NCBI GenBank assembly: GCA_020746835.1
Contig: JAGPNK010000003.1
Coordinates: forward strand, 2,542,001 to 2,606,000
Origin: Stachybotrys elegans
Taxonomy: Eukaryota > Ascomycota > Sordariomycetes > Hypocreales > Stachybotryaceae
Length of the DNA: 64,000 nt
Direction of reading: 5' to 3'
Both the position numbers and the translations under genes were made by a program. The notes under the pieces were generated by a model. The model saw only the letters and a list, made by a program, of their open reading frames with translations, was not told the origin of the DNA and searched no databases. This document shows, piece by piece, positions 52,062 through 63,300 of the stretch (the first letter of the stretch is position 1; each line of letters begins with the position of its first letter).

Positions 52062-53528
52062 CTACCGCGACAGCGCTGCCAAAAGATCGTCCATGCGCTT
52101 CCTCTTCACGTTTCGGATGGTGGGCTCGTGGGGAGCATCTGACGGCGGTGCAGGCTGCTCGGCTGGCGGCTCGGTCTTGTGCACAGTGGCCAGCGACCGC
52201 CGGAAGACGAAGCTCTGCGTCTGGAACATGCCACGGCTCACGTACGATGGCGTGGTGGCGATGCCTCTGCGCCCGCTGTGGCCCAGGTACAGGCAGGCCA
52301 TGGGCTTGGAGGGAAGTACAAAGGGGCCTACGACGGCCTGGGCGTCCACTCTGATGCCGTTTCGCGACAGGTCGGCATCTTGATGAAGCTGCCCGATGAA
52401 CGAGTACAGCCAGAACGCCCATGCCTCGAAGGGCTCGCCGTAGCATGTTCTGTCCACCGCATCCGGGTTCCAAATGGGCACATCGGTATTTAGCTGGCCG
52501 TTGAGGTAGTCGAGCAGGGCCGGGGCCTGGCCACCAGCCACGAATTTAACCAGGCTACGAGAGTCGCCGCAGAGAGACACGAGGTCGTCGTCGAGCTTAC
52601 CCGGCAGATCGCGCAGCCCGTGCGTGTTGGTCACCTCGGGCGGCGCAAACAGCATCAGGTAGCGCATCAGGGTGCCGGTAAGCCTGCTCGACGGCGTGAG
52701 CTCCCACCCGGATTCGAGCGCCAGCTCGTTTGGCGACGGCCAGTCCTCCCTCGCGCCGCGGACGTCGTAGAGAGCCAGGGACGGGAACTTGGCGACCCAC
52801 CGGAGCGACTGCTGCGTGACGGAGCGGTCGCCCCAGATCCTCAGGACGCGGAGGAGTGGAAAGGGGCTGTCTACCTCTGTCCAGCCCCGGACCAGGCGGT
52901 CGCTCACCTCGGGATAGGCGGCGTGGAGATCGTCGGCTGGTTGGATGAGCTCGAGGACGCCGAGGTTCTTCATCTTGGCCAGGCACAGGAGCTCGCTCGT
53001 CTCAAAATCGCATTTGCCGCTGATGACCAAGTGGGCGATGAAGTCGACGGTAGGAGACGTCAAGGGCTGGATGTAGTACCGAAGCCCTTGCTCCGGGGCG
53101 CAGATGTGATCCCTGAACCGGTACAGGGCAAGAGTCGTCTCGCCCTCCTCGCGCCTGATGTGATTTGACAAGAGGGCCCAGGCGTGGAGAGAAACACTCT
53201 TTCTAGGCCCAGTCAGCAAAGGCTCGCGGGAGAGGGAGGGCTGCACCCACCTTGCGTCTAGGTAATTCCATATCCGCCAGAGAGGCCGAGCCGGAATATC
53301 ATCCAGCATCTCCAGCGTCACATCCCCAAAATGCTGCGCCACCAGCGTGGTGGCCATGGCGGCCAGCGACCGAGGCCCATTCTTACCGCATGGTCGGTGG
53401 CCTTTGGACGGAGGTGGCAGTCGGTTCCGCGACCAGTCGTAGTTGGAGTCACCGACTGTGAGACGCCGCGGTACCGTCCATTCTTTGTAATATATGCCGT
53501 CTGTGCTCTTCGTGGCGGGCAGGGACAT
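52062..53528 (-). CDS. Hypothetical fungal protein, possibly LRR/F-box-like
   Basis: Continuous frame of 488 codons from ATG at 53528. A 48-nt segment, 53250-53203, has intron signals (GTGGGT, GCTGAC branch point, CCTAG) and divides by three; removing it joins IWNYLDAR to KSVSLHAWALLSNHI, which reads better than the unspliced peptide, giving 472 aa. DIPARPLWRIWNYLDA resembles the helix pair at the start of F-box-like proteins. Residues about 190-280 contain leucine-rich segments (LCLAKMKNLGVLELIQPADD, FPLLRVLRIWGDRSVTQQSL) like irregular LRRs. The C-terminus has a KRKR nuclear-type signal. The function is unknown, and the F-box idea is weak. Confidence 0.65.
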   Translation of the reverse strand: MSLPATKSTDGIYYKEWTVPRRLTVGDSNYDWSRNRLPPPSKGHRPCGKNGPRSLAAMATTLVAQHFGDVTLEMLDDIPARPLWRIWNYLDARWVQPSLSREPLLTGPRKSVSLHAWALLSNHIRREEGETTLALYRFRDHICAPEQGLRYYIQPLTSPTVDFIAHLVISGKCDFETSELLCLAKMKNLGVLELIQPADDLHAAYPEVSDRLVRGWTEVDSPFPLLRVLRIWGDRSVTQQSLRWVAKFPSLALYDVRGAREDWPSPNELALESGWELTPSSRLTGTLMRYLMLFAPPEVTNTHGLRDLPGKLDDDLVSLCGDSRSLVKFVAGGQAPALLDYLNGQLNTDVPIWNPDAVDRTCYGEPFEAWAFWLYSFIGQLHQDADLSRNGIRVDAQAVVGPFVLPSKPMACLYLGHSGRRGIATTPSYVSRGMFQTQSFVFRRSLATVHKTEPPAEQPAPPSDAPHEPTIRNVKRKRMDDLLAALSR

Positions 53529-54137
53529 TATGGCGTGGACAGCTGCGGCCCGGGGCGGCAGTGCCGGTTGAGAGCCTCACGGTTGATGCCAGATGGAACA
53601 AGTATGGTGATGGAGGCTTTCCCTGTATTGTCAGGTGCTTCAGAAACAACTCTCAAATTCGGAAATGGCAGGCTAGTACTCCAAAGTCAGACTCAAATCC
53701 AAGGACGGTGTTGCATGGAATTAGATGTGTTCCCCTCGTCTGACCATGCTTCATTGCGCAGGCCGATCGGAGTTTACGCGTTTGGCTGTTTGCATCAGCT
53801 TACCCTAGAGCCGTTCATTCAAGATCCAGTCAACATCCAGAATATAAGGTGCATGGATAGTGCGATCTCGGCCAATGCCTTTGTATCCGTATAGTCAGGC
53901 TTCCTTTAATGGCAGCCTGAAGCAATGAGGGTCCTGTGTGGTTATAATTGGTCCAGTGGCTCACCAGTCACAGCCCTGTGAGCTATCGACGATGACCTCA
54001 TTTTTTGTTCTGTTTGTAACGGTTTTTGGTTGCCAGAGCATAGGCATCACTTTTACTGTTTATTATGGCTTCATCAGCCTTCCCTACCCCTGCCTCTTCC
54101 ACCTCGTGCTGCATACTTCTCATCATCGTACAAGACA
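53529..54137. other. Intergenic, hypothetical gene promoter and SCOT 3' end
   Basis: 609 bp, no gene recognised. Confidence 0.5.
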
Positions 54138-55801
54138 TTAAAGCATGGGTTTTAGGTCCTCGGCCACTGTGAAGGGCGCCTCCGTCTTGCTCTTCACCTC
54201 GTCCACTGTCACACCCTCGGCAATCTCAATGAGCGTCAAGCCCTTGGAGAAGTCCACGTCAAACACGCCCTAAACAACTGTTAGCCTGCATTGACAAAAA
54301 AGTCGGGTTACCTACCAGCTCGGTGATGATTCTGGATACACAAGCTCGGCCTGTGAGGGGGAATGCGCACTGCTTGACAATCTTGGGGTTGCCCTTCTTG
54401 TCGGTGTGCTCCATCGTCACGACGACCTTGGTGGCGCTGGGGTTGCTCACGAGATCCATGGCGCCGCCGAAACCCTTGACCTTGCCGGGAAGCATCCAGT
54501 TGGCCAGGTCACCCGTAGCGCTGACCTGCATGGCGCCCAGGATTGTCAGGTTGATGCGGCCGCTGCGGATCATGCCGAAGCTCTCCTCGCTGCCAAAGAC
54601 GGCAGCGCCCGGCTTGAGCGTGACCGTCTCCTTGCCGGCGTTGATCAAGTCGGGGTCCTCCTCGCCCTTCTTTGGGTACGGGCCCAGACCCAGGATGCCG
54701 TTCTCCGACTGGAGCTGGACCTCGACCTCGGGGCCGACGAAGCTAGGGGCCAGCATGGGCATGCCGATGCCCAGGTTGGCGTACATTCCGTTCTTGAACT
54801 CCTTGGCGGCCCGGCGGACGATGCGCTCGCGCTTTGCGGCCGTGTCGCCAGTACCCAGCGCCTTCTTGGCGTCGGGGTCGTTCTCATCCTTGGCCCAGGT
54901 GAACTTCTCAATGTTCTTCTCGGCCTTGCTCTGGATGACGCGCTTGACGTAGATGCCGGGCAGGTGGATGGCCTCGGGGGGGATCTCGCCCGGCTCAACA
55001 ATGTGCTCAGCCTCGACAATGGTCATCTTGGCGTTGCGGCCCATGGCGCCGTTGAAGTTGTTGGCGGCCAGGCGGAACTGGCAGTTGCCGAGCTTGTCGG
55101 CCTTGTAGGCCTTGACGAAGGCGTAGTCGCCGGCGATGCTGTGCTCGAGCAGGTACTGCTTTCCGTTGAAGACCTTGACGTCCTTGGGGTACGAGTACAG
55201 ATCAGGAGTGCCGTCGGGCTTGTTTCGCAGGGGCAGGTCGCCCGTTTGGACGACGGTGCCGAAGGCGGCGGGAGTGTAGAAGGCGGGGATTCCCTTGCCG
55301 CCGGCAGCGCAGCGCTCGGCGAGGGTTCCCTGGGGAGTGAGCTCGAGCTCGACCTCGCCGGTGAGGTACATCTTCTCGAAGACCTTGTTCTCGCCAATGT
55401 AGCTGGCAATCATCTTGCTGACCTGCTTCGTCTTGAGCAGCTTGCCGAGACCCGAGGACTCGGTGCCGGCGTTGTTGGAGACGGCGGTGAGGCCCTTGAT
55501 ATCGGGCTTGTTGAGGACCTCGTCGATGAGGGTATCGGGCACACCGCAGAGACCGAAGCCGCCGCAGAGAAGGGTGCTGCCGGGCTTCATGTCCTTGAGG
55601 GCCTCGGAGGCGGAGGGGTAGATCTTGTTGATCTCGGCGCGGCGGACGGTGGCCGAGAAGGCCCTGGCAAAGACAGCAGTAGGCTGCAGACGAACATGTT
55701 AGCAGTTAAAGGATACGTCCACCGTGAGGGCGGGGGCATACATTGGTGCCATGGCGAGCGGCTGCCCGAAGGGTCCTCATGCGGAGGGCCATGGAAGGCA
55801 T
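54138..55801 (-). CDS. OXCT1: Succinyl-CoA:3-ketoacid CoA-transferase, mitochondrial
   Basis: Moves CoA between succinyl-CoA and acetoacetate (or related acids) in the mitochondrial matrix, linking ketone/acetate metabolism to the citrate cycle. Three exons, 55801-55742, 55683-54316 and 54269-54138, introns of 58 and 46 nt, 519 aa, essentially the animal length (520). The N-terminus is a mitochondrial presequence rich in Arg, Ala and Ser ([26 protein letters not shown]). The alpha-like half (about 45-290) has [20 protein letters not shown]; the beta-like half (about 305-505) has [12 protein letters not shown] and the catalytic ENGILG motif, with the nucleophile at Glu347. A hydrophilic linker (about 280-300) joins the halves, as in eukaryotic fused enzymes. 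In some ascomycetes such enzymes act on acetate or propionate; substrate preference cannot be read here. Confidence 0.96.
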
Positions 55802-56830
55802 TGTGAGTTGCGAAGTGTGCAATTGAGGACAAACGGCATGCGAAATGCAACAGCGGTAGCAACAAGAACCCTGCGTCTACGTAGATACAACCTGTGTGCT
55901 ACGGCGACTGTGTGGGAACCGAAAAGCGGAAAGGAGGCTGACGGGGAGGAAAAAGAGATGTGACGATGGCGTCGCACTTGCCTTTATCATGAGCCGAGGA
56001 TGGCCGATGGGGACTCGCGGTTCCGCTAATCGGCCTGCGTCGGCGGATACCAGCTGCCCCGCCTCCACCACGGGAGATGGAATCGGGTAGGACCTGCCTT
56101 CGATTTTAATTTTAATATTTAATATTTAATATTTAATTCTTTTTTTTGGTATTTATTCTTTATTTCCTCGATCACCCATAAACAAGATGGCAGATTCCTC
56201 ACAACTCATACCATCGATGATAACCCTTACTGTATGCCAGTCTTGGCTGGCTGGGTATTGTTTCTGACCGTGCGGTGTCATCCTTCTTCCACACTCTGTA
56301 TGTTGGAGAGGCGGGGAATATCTTTATCCGGTGCCCCCAAGGTTTCAAGCATTCATACTGCACATGGGCTGAAGAGCTGCAAGATTTACCCATCCCGTCC
56401 TCCGCGTGATTGTTTTGCAGCAGGCTTGGCAGTCGAACCAATATATCCAGGTGAGGCATGTGTAGGCCAACATCAATTAATTCGCCAAGCCCATTTACGA
56501 GGCGTTAGCACCTTGTGGCTCGTGGCTGGCTTGTGTGAACTGGCCATACGCATATTCAGAACATGGCGAGAGTAATAAAGAATGAATCAGATTATATGGA
56601 TGGACTGATGTATTTTTTCTATATTTTATTCAATTGTCAAGAAAACAACTCTTCTTTCATTCCCTTCACCAACTGGACCCTGATCTGTAAGCTCCGTTGC
56701 GCGTAATGTGCTGCCAGCTCTTATCTTATCGCCCCGCTCAACTTTGCGATGCAGAAAAAAATATCCAGCACAATCAATCAATGGACCCTCGCATCTGCTC
56801 ACGCCTCGCCATTCCGCACCGCTGCCCACC
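55802..56830. promoter_or_regulatory. Divergent promoter region, SCOT / UTP22
   Basis: 1.03 kb between divergent starts, with an AT-rich TTTAATA repeat at 56104-56138. Short open frames at 56234-56575 have no domain. Confidence 0.45.
56104..56138. repeat. AT-rich TTTAATA tandem tract
   Basis: About five imperfect TTTAATA units followed by a T run. Confidence 0.85.
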
Positions 56831-59800
56831 ATGGAGTCGAGTTCCAAGCGCCGCAAGATTGACCACGAGTCTGGCACAGGCCCTCGTCAGAACGGGCTCA
56901 TCGACTTCGAATCCCGCTTCTCCGCGCGCGTGTCCGCCGCCAGCACCTTCATCCTCCAGACCGAAGAGCTGCTCAAGGAAGCCCGCCTCGACTACGCAAA
57001 GGCCCTCAAGGATGTCGACGGCCAATTGCACCGGATCAAAAGCGCCGTCGATGCCATTCCCTCCCACGAGCCCGCCTTGGTAGGTAAACCTACCCTTTCC
57101 TCCAGATCCAACCTTAACTTGACTTCCAGATCGCCGAGGCCACCGCCAAGTTCGAGAAGCAGCACCGCATCGTCATACCTTATCCCAACCCCAGACCGGC
57201 CGCAGACTCTCCCTACAAGGTCTCGTACGAAAAGCCCACGCAATGCAACGTCGTCGGGAGTTATGTCTCCAAGACCATGGTCAAGACCCAGCCCAGCTTC
57301 GCCATCGACATGGTCGTCCAGATGCCGCGCTCGCTTTTCCAGGACAAGGACTACCAAAACCTCCGGTACTTCTACCGAAGGGCCTACTATATTGCCTACA
57401 TATCCGCTCATGTTCGAAAAGAGCTCGGCGACTCCATGGCCTTCTCGTTCGAGCATCTTCATGAGAACCCTCTTCTTCCTGTGCTCGTCATGCGCCCCAA
57501 GGCCGCAGCCGACGGCACCAACAAATCACCCAAGAAGAGCACCAAGAAGGTTGAGTACGCGATTCGACTCATCCCCTGCGCACCCGAGGACCTCTTCCCG
57601 CGAGCCAAGCTAGCAGCCAATGTCAACTGCAACCGGCAGGCCGAGGTTGACAGCAAGAAGTCGGACAAGGCTGTCACGCCCTTCTACAACTCGACCCTCT
57701 TGGCCGAAGGCACCTTCATCTCGTATCTGCGTATCCTCGCGCATGCAAAGAGCGAGTGCGCCGCCTTTACCGAGGCTTGTGTTCTAGGCAGAATCTGGCT
57801 TCAGCAGCGCGGCTACGGCAGCGCCATCTCCCAGGGCGGGTTTGGCCATTTTGAATGGGCCATCATGGTTGCCCTGCTGCTCCAGACGGGTGGGCGAAAC
57901 GGCCAGCCTCTGTTTTCCAACTCTCTCAGTAGCAGCGAGCTGTTCAAAGCAGCCATTCAGTTCCTGTCGACGACTGACTTCAACAAGAAGCCCTTCAAGA
58001 TTGGAGTCTCCTCGAGTGATATCGACACCATCCGAGAGGCTGGCCCCGTCCTGCACGACTCTGCCCGAGGCCTCAACCTCCTGTTCAAGATGAGCCCGTG
58101 GTCGGCGGCCCTGCTGCAGTCACATGCCAAGTCCACCATGGCGCTTCTGGCCGACGAGGCTGCTGAAAAGTTCGAGCCCATCTTCATCATCAAAGCAGAC
58201 TCATCACTGCAGCTCTTCGACGCCGTGCTGAGCATCAAGACTTCATCCCTAGCACCGCCCGCATCCCCCGACCAGCGCGGTCTCGTTTGGGACTGGTGCC
58301 TCGAAGCCTACAAGATTCTGAAAAAGGCATACGGAAACCGAGCGCAGCTGGTGCACCTGCACTTGCCATCCAAAGCATCGTGGTCCCTCGGCGGCTCTCC
58401 CGGCACTGCATCGGGTGACTTGACCGTCGGCGTGGTTTTCGACTACGGCCACATGTCGCGCCAGATGGAACATGGCCCGCCGGCCGAGGAGCAAAAGGAT
58501 GCCGCGAGGTTCCGCCAGTTCTGGGGTGAAAAGGCCGAGCTCCGCCGATTCAAGGACGGCAGCATCCTCGAATGCGTCGAGTGGTCGAGCAAGCAGCCCT
58601 CCCAGATCTGCGAGGAGATTGCGCGCTACATCCTGGGCCGTCACCTCAAGCTCCCCAAGGAAGACATATCCTCCACTGGCTACGACATCTCTCCGATCCT
58701 CACGCTATCCCATGCCGACAAGGAGGCCTTTGATGCCGCGCGCCGCGCCTTCCAGACCCTCGAGTACGACATCCGTAACCTCGAGGAGCTGCCCCTGCAG
58801 ATTCGCCAGCTGGCGCCCGTCTCGCCGCTCGCCCGCTACGCCTCCATCGAGCCGCCCCTCATCGGCTTCCACAACGACGTCCTGCAGCCCATGGACGTCA
58901 ACCTGTACTTCGAGGCCTCGAGCAAGTGGCCCGAGAACCTCGTCGCCATCCAGGCCGCCAAAGTCGAGTTCCTGCTCGACTTTGACCGCCGCCTGACGGC
59001 CGCCCACGACAACATCACCACGTACCTCGGCCGGGACGACGTAGACGTTGGCATCGAGAACATGGCCTACCTCGACATCGTCTACGACAGCGGCGCCGCC
59101 TTCCGCCTCCGCATCCGCTGCGACATGGAGCAGACGCTCCTCGAGCGACAGGCTCAGAACAAGACGCTCGATCATCACGTCCGCGCGGCCGCCGAGGAGG
59201 TCCTGACCACCTTCAACTGGCAGTTCACCACGCTGCCCCTGCACAACCAGACCGTCGCCACCTTTTGCACGCGCCTGCTGCCCCTGTCCCCGACGATACG
59301 CCTCGTGAAGCAGTGGTTCCACAGCCACAAGCTCGGCGGCCACTTCTCCGAGGAGCTCGTCGAGCTCTTCGTGCTGCACGTCTTCCTGCAGCCGTACCCC
59401 TGGAAGATGCCCTCCTCGCCCCTCATGGGCCTCGCGCGCACCCTCGACTTCCTCTCGCGCTGGGACTGGCGCGACGAGCCCCTCGTAGTCGACTCGGCCG
59501 AGACGCTCACCCCCGCTGACCGCGCCGCCGTCCACAAGGAGCTCGAAGCCTGGCGCAAGCGCGACCCCCTCATGAACACCACCGTCCTGCTCGTCGCCAC
59601 CTCCCACGACCCCTCCGGCCACGCCTACACCCAGGCCGGCCGCCCCTCCAAGCTCATCGCCTCGCGCATGACGCGCCTCGCAAAGGCCGCCTGCAAGCTT
59701 CTCAAGGACCACGACTTCCGCCTCGACCCCGAGCTGCTCTTCCAGTCCTCCCTGCACGACTACGACGTGCTCTTCCACCTCTCCCCCAAGGCCGTCCGCG

Positions 59801-60165
59801 CCATCCTCCGCGACGCTGCCACCGAGACCGGCGCCAGGAAACCCTCGCAGTTCAAGAACCTCGACGACCTCACCGGGAAGGCGCCCCTGCCCATCCGCGC
59901 CCACCCCGTCAACGTCTTGGTCGAGGAGCTGCAGCGCGTGTACAACGACACTCTCATCTTCTTCCGTGGTACGAACGACGACAACGTCATCGGCGCCATC
60001 TGGAACCCGCGGTTGCAGCAGCAGAGATTCCGCCCTGGCCTGCTCTACAACTTCCATAGCGTGGACGATGAAGATGACAAGGTAGAGGTGAACCGCGAGG
60101 CCATTTTGTTGGAGATTGCGAGGATAGGCGGCGAGCTCATCAAGAAGATTGAGCAGCAAGAGTAG
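56831..60165 (+). CDS. UTP22: U3 snoRNP/SSU processome protein UTP22 (NOL6, Nrap)
   Basis: Nucleolar component of the UTP-C module of the SSU processome, needed for pre-18S rRNA processing. Two exons, 56831-57079 and 57130-60165, 50-nt intron (GTAGGT...TTCCAG), 1094 aa, near the usual 1,100-1,240. The start has a basic SSKRRKIDHES. The Nrap domains follow in order: the first from about 130 (QCNVVGSYVSKTMVKTQPSF, FAIDMVVQMPRSLF), then LRILAHAKSECAAFTEACVL and RGYGSAISQGGFGHFEWAIM in the second. The third holds FRQFWGEKAELRRFKDGSIL, and the later ones LVKQWFHSHKLGGHFSEELV and a C-terminal LIFFRGTNDDNVIGAIWNP. The folds resemble inactive nucleotidyltransferase/poly(A) polymerase domains. Strong C at third codon positions (about 58700-59950) suggests high expression. 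Convergent with POM152, 228 bp. Confidence 0.96.
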
Positions 60166-60393
60166 GATTTGGATACCCTCCGTTGGACGTACGTCTCGTC
60201 TCGTATACAGTGTAAAATGTCCGTCACAAAATATATAAATGATGCATATTCAAGAAAATCCTATTTTACCTACATACCTAAAACAGCATACCAAACGCCG
60301 TGCCATGGTATAAATGCGACATGCGCATCGCTCGCAATTTAACCCCCCATCCATGCATCAGAAACCGAACAGCCAGCCTTCTTATCCTCGGAA

Positions 60394-63300
60394 TTACCTG
60401 CCACTCTTCTTCTCCACCTGCTGCGTCGAGAAGGAGCAGAACTTGTCCTTGATCGCTACAACCTCGTACGTGCCTTCCTGGCTGGCCTTGACCACCTTGC
60501 TGTGCTCGTACGAGACATCGTGTCTCGTCTCGAGGATGGTGCTCTTCTGTCCCTTCTTGGCATTGGTACTCCTTGTGTAGGTGAACTCGAAAGGCGGAGT
60601 ACCCCAGAACTCAAACAGGATATCGACCTCGTTACCCTCGTGGATGTCGACGCGTGACTGCTTGCCTCTGCTGATCTGAACGCTGGGCAGCGGGTGGATT
60701 GTCTTGGGGATGTTGACGGCCGCGCGGCACTCGCTGGCCTTGTCGGATATGCTCGTGATGACAAACTCACCAGGCTTCTCCGCAATACGGCGGAAGCTGG
60801 TCGTCTGCGACTTGGCATTCCACTGACCGTTGAAGTCATATGAGATGTCGAATGGAGGCGTTCCCGACAACGTGTAGGCAATTCGCTCGCCCACACAATA
60901 GTCCTCGCGCGTCTCCAGGGGGTAGATGGAAGGGGCATCGTACAGATGGACGTGGATAGATGGACTTCCCATTTCATACTTTTGCTGGCAGCCTCTGGCG
61001 TCTCGCACGTTGCGGATGCGAACCTGTTGGCTTCCCAGCCGAAGGTGAGGACGCGGAATCTGCATGCCAAAAGAGTTTGAATTGATCGCGGGGATCTGGT
61101 ACACCTCGGCGGGAGTTCCAGATTGGTGCTTGATCTCTACTTCCACATGGAAGGGTGCGATACCAGTGAGCGTGATGGGAATCTTATCCTCGTGCTCCTG
61201 CTCTTCAACACAGTACTTGAAGGCCTGGCCGGGCTTAGCAAAGGTTGCCGAAGGCTTGGCATTGACACGCTGCTGAATGCTAAGTGGCTGAAACTTCTTG
61301 TCGCTGTTATAGAGAGCGTCCTCAAGCCCCGAAAACTGGTAGGTGTAGTCTCCTGGTTTGCTAGTTTCCATAGTGACGGATGCTTTGTTAAAGGCCGCAT
61401 CAAGAGTCTTGCGGCTCACAGAGTTTGAACCCTGAAGGGACTTGTGTTTGACCTCGTACAGCGCGCGGAATGGGGGAGCGCCTGCCGTTGTATTAGCAAA
61501 CGTAGGGGGACCCAAAGAACAGTCAATCAACTTACCTTTCAGCAACACCTCAAAACCATCGATATCGCCTTCACAAACATCGCGCTTGACAAATCCGTCG
61601 GGACCGCGGGAGATGCTCTCGGCTGGCACAAAGGAAACCTCGGGGCGCGGGTACCAGGATACGTGAAACGTCGAAGCAGATGGATCAACAATGCCAGGGC
61701 ACTGCTTGTCCTTGATGCTGACAATCTCGTAGATGCCTCGCTCCTTGACTGTGATAAAGTCGTTGGGAGCTGTGGCAATCTTGGTTTGTACAACATCGGA
61801 CCCATTCACATTACGGTATCCAACCGTCCAGGGTGCCTCGCCTTGGAGACGCAATGGCAGGCGCAAAGAGGCGTCTTCGACAGCTGTAACACTGCTTCGC
61901 TGCTCGATGATGCCAAACCCACCACGTGGCTGCTGCCTGCGCACCGAGATCTTCATCTGACTATCCTGGAGGAAGTTTTTGCATCCTCGCTTGTCTTGAA
62001 CGCTGCTAAGGGCTAGGATGTACTCGCCACCCTTGGTAAGAGGCGTGGTCTTGATGGTGATGGAATCGGTTTGAATGTCCGTGATTCGCTCTTGCTTCCT
62101 CTTGCCGTCGTGTACAATCTCCCATTCAAGAGTGAATGGTGCATCGCCGTAGAAACGCACATCGACCTCTACCTCAGAATTCAAGCACGCTTGCGGGTTG
62201 CGGTCGTAATTGGAGATGATGGCAAGAGCCGCAGGCTTAACGACCTGCTGCAACGTCTTGTCCGGGCCGGCGAGACGCAGATTTTTATACACGTCGTCGT
62301 CGATCGACTTGAAAACATACTTGAATTGACCAGCCGTCTTTGGCACCAATTCAAGCTGGGAGCGGAGGCTTGAAACTTGGTGAGCGCGCTGCTGCGTACC
62401 GGATTCCGAGATGATGTCGTATCGAATGACGAATGGAGGTGTGCCAACCAGATCCAGATCCACGCGGAGCCCAACTGAATTTCCAGCGCACTTATCGGGA
62501 ATCTCCTCGGCTCTGATGGAAAGAGAGGGCTCCAGGGGATTGAGCAACAAGCACGATGACGGTTCGTCAACTTCGCCAGAACAAGCGTCGCTCTCAACAG
62601 ATCTGAGGGTGTATAGACCGGGCGCAGTGACCTTGGGCCGGTCGTTGGCACCCTCGGAAGTGTAGCCGGCCGTGGAGACCAATGAGCCGTGGTCACCGTT
62701 GTTAGTGAGGGAATCGATAGGCGAGAAGTCCCAAGCCACAGCGTGAGACTTGTCATTGGGAGAAGCCGTAAAGGCCACGGGCAACTTGACTGAGCGACCC
62801 TTGGCAACCTTGATGGGGTTTCGTAGGTCGCAGCCTTGCATGCTAATCTTGGGTCTGGTTCGAACAGAAAATTTGCGTGTCAGACCCTCAGTCTTTGGCT
62901 TCTCATCGTCCCCGGACTTGGCAAAGGCGACTGTGTTTCCAAAAACATCCGTGACCTTGTCGACCGAGTACTCCCACTCTCCCGCATCTGTCATGGACTC
63001 GTTAAGTCCCACAACCACCTTGGAGGTGCGGACCCAGGACACATCGTCTTCTTCCGACACGCCAACGCTGGAGCTTACCCCCATGAGCGGGGAGACAAAG
63101 CCATCCGGGGCCAGGCTCTGAAAGTGGAAGCTATGGTTCTTCTCGTTGATGGTTCGACTGTAAGCAATCTCGAGGGGTGGGGTGCCAACCACTTCGAGGG
63201 TAAGATCAGACAGGTCGCGAATGCACCTCTGTGACGATTCAAGCGATCTGAACCTGGCTTGTGGGCAGGGGACCACATAGGTATCCTTGGTGGTCCTTTG

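Noticed and set aside
51829..52473. 214-codon minus-strand frame bridging the two hypothetical genes
   Set aside because: Out of frame with the longer, better-composed 52062-53528 gene and Arg/His-rich like a frame shadow.
54406..55806. Long plus-strand open frame (466 codons) opposite the SCOT gene
   Set aside because: Antisense shadow of a GC3-rich gene; Leu/Gly/Val-rich translation without domain, while the minus strand encodes an intact enzyme.
58705..60159. Minus-strand open frame of 484 codons opposite UTP22
   Set aside because: Shadow caused by strong C at third positions of UTP22; translation is Val/Glu/Gly-rich with no domain.
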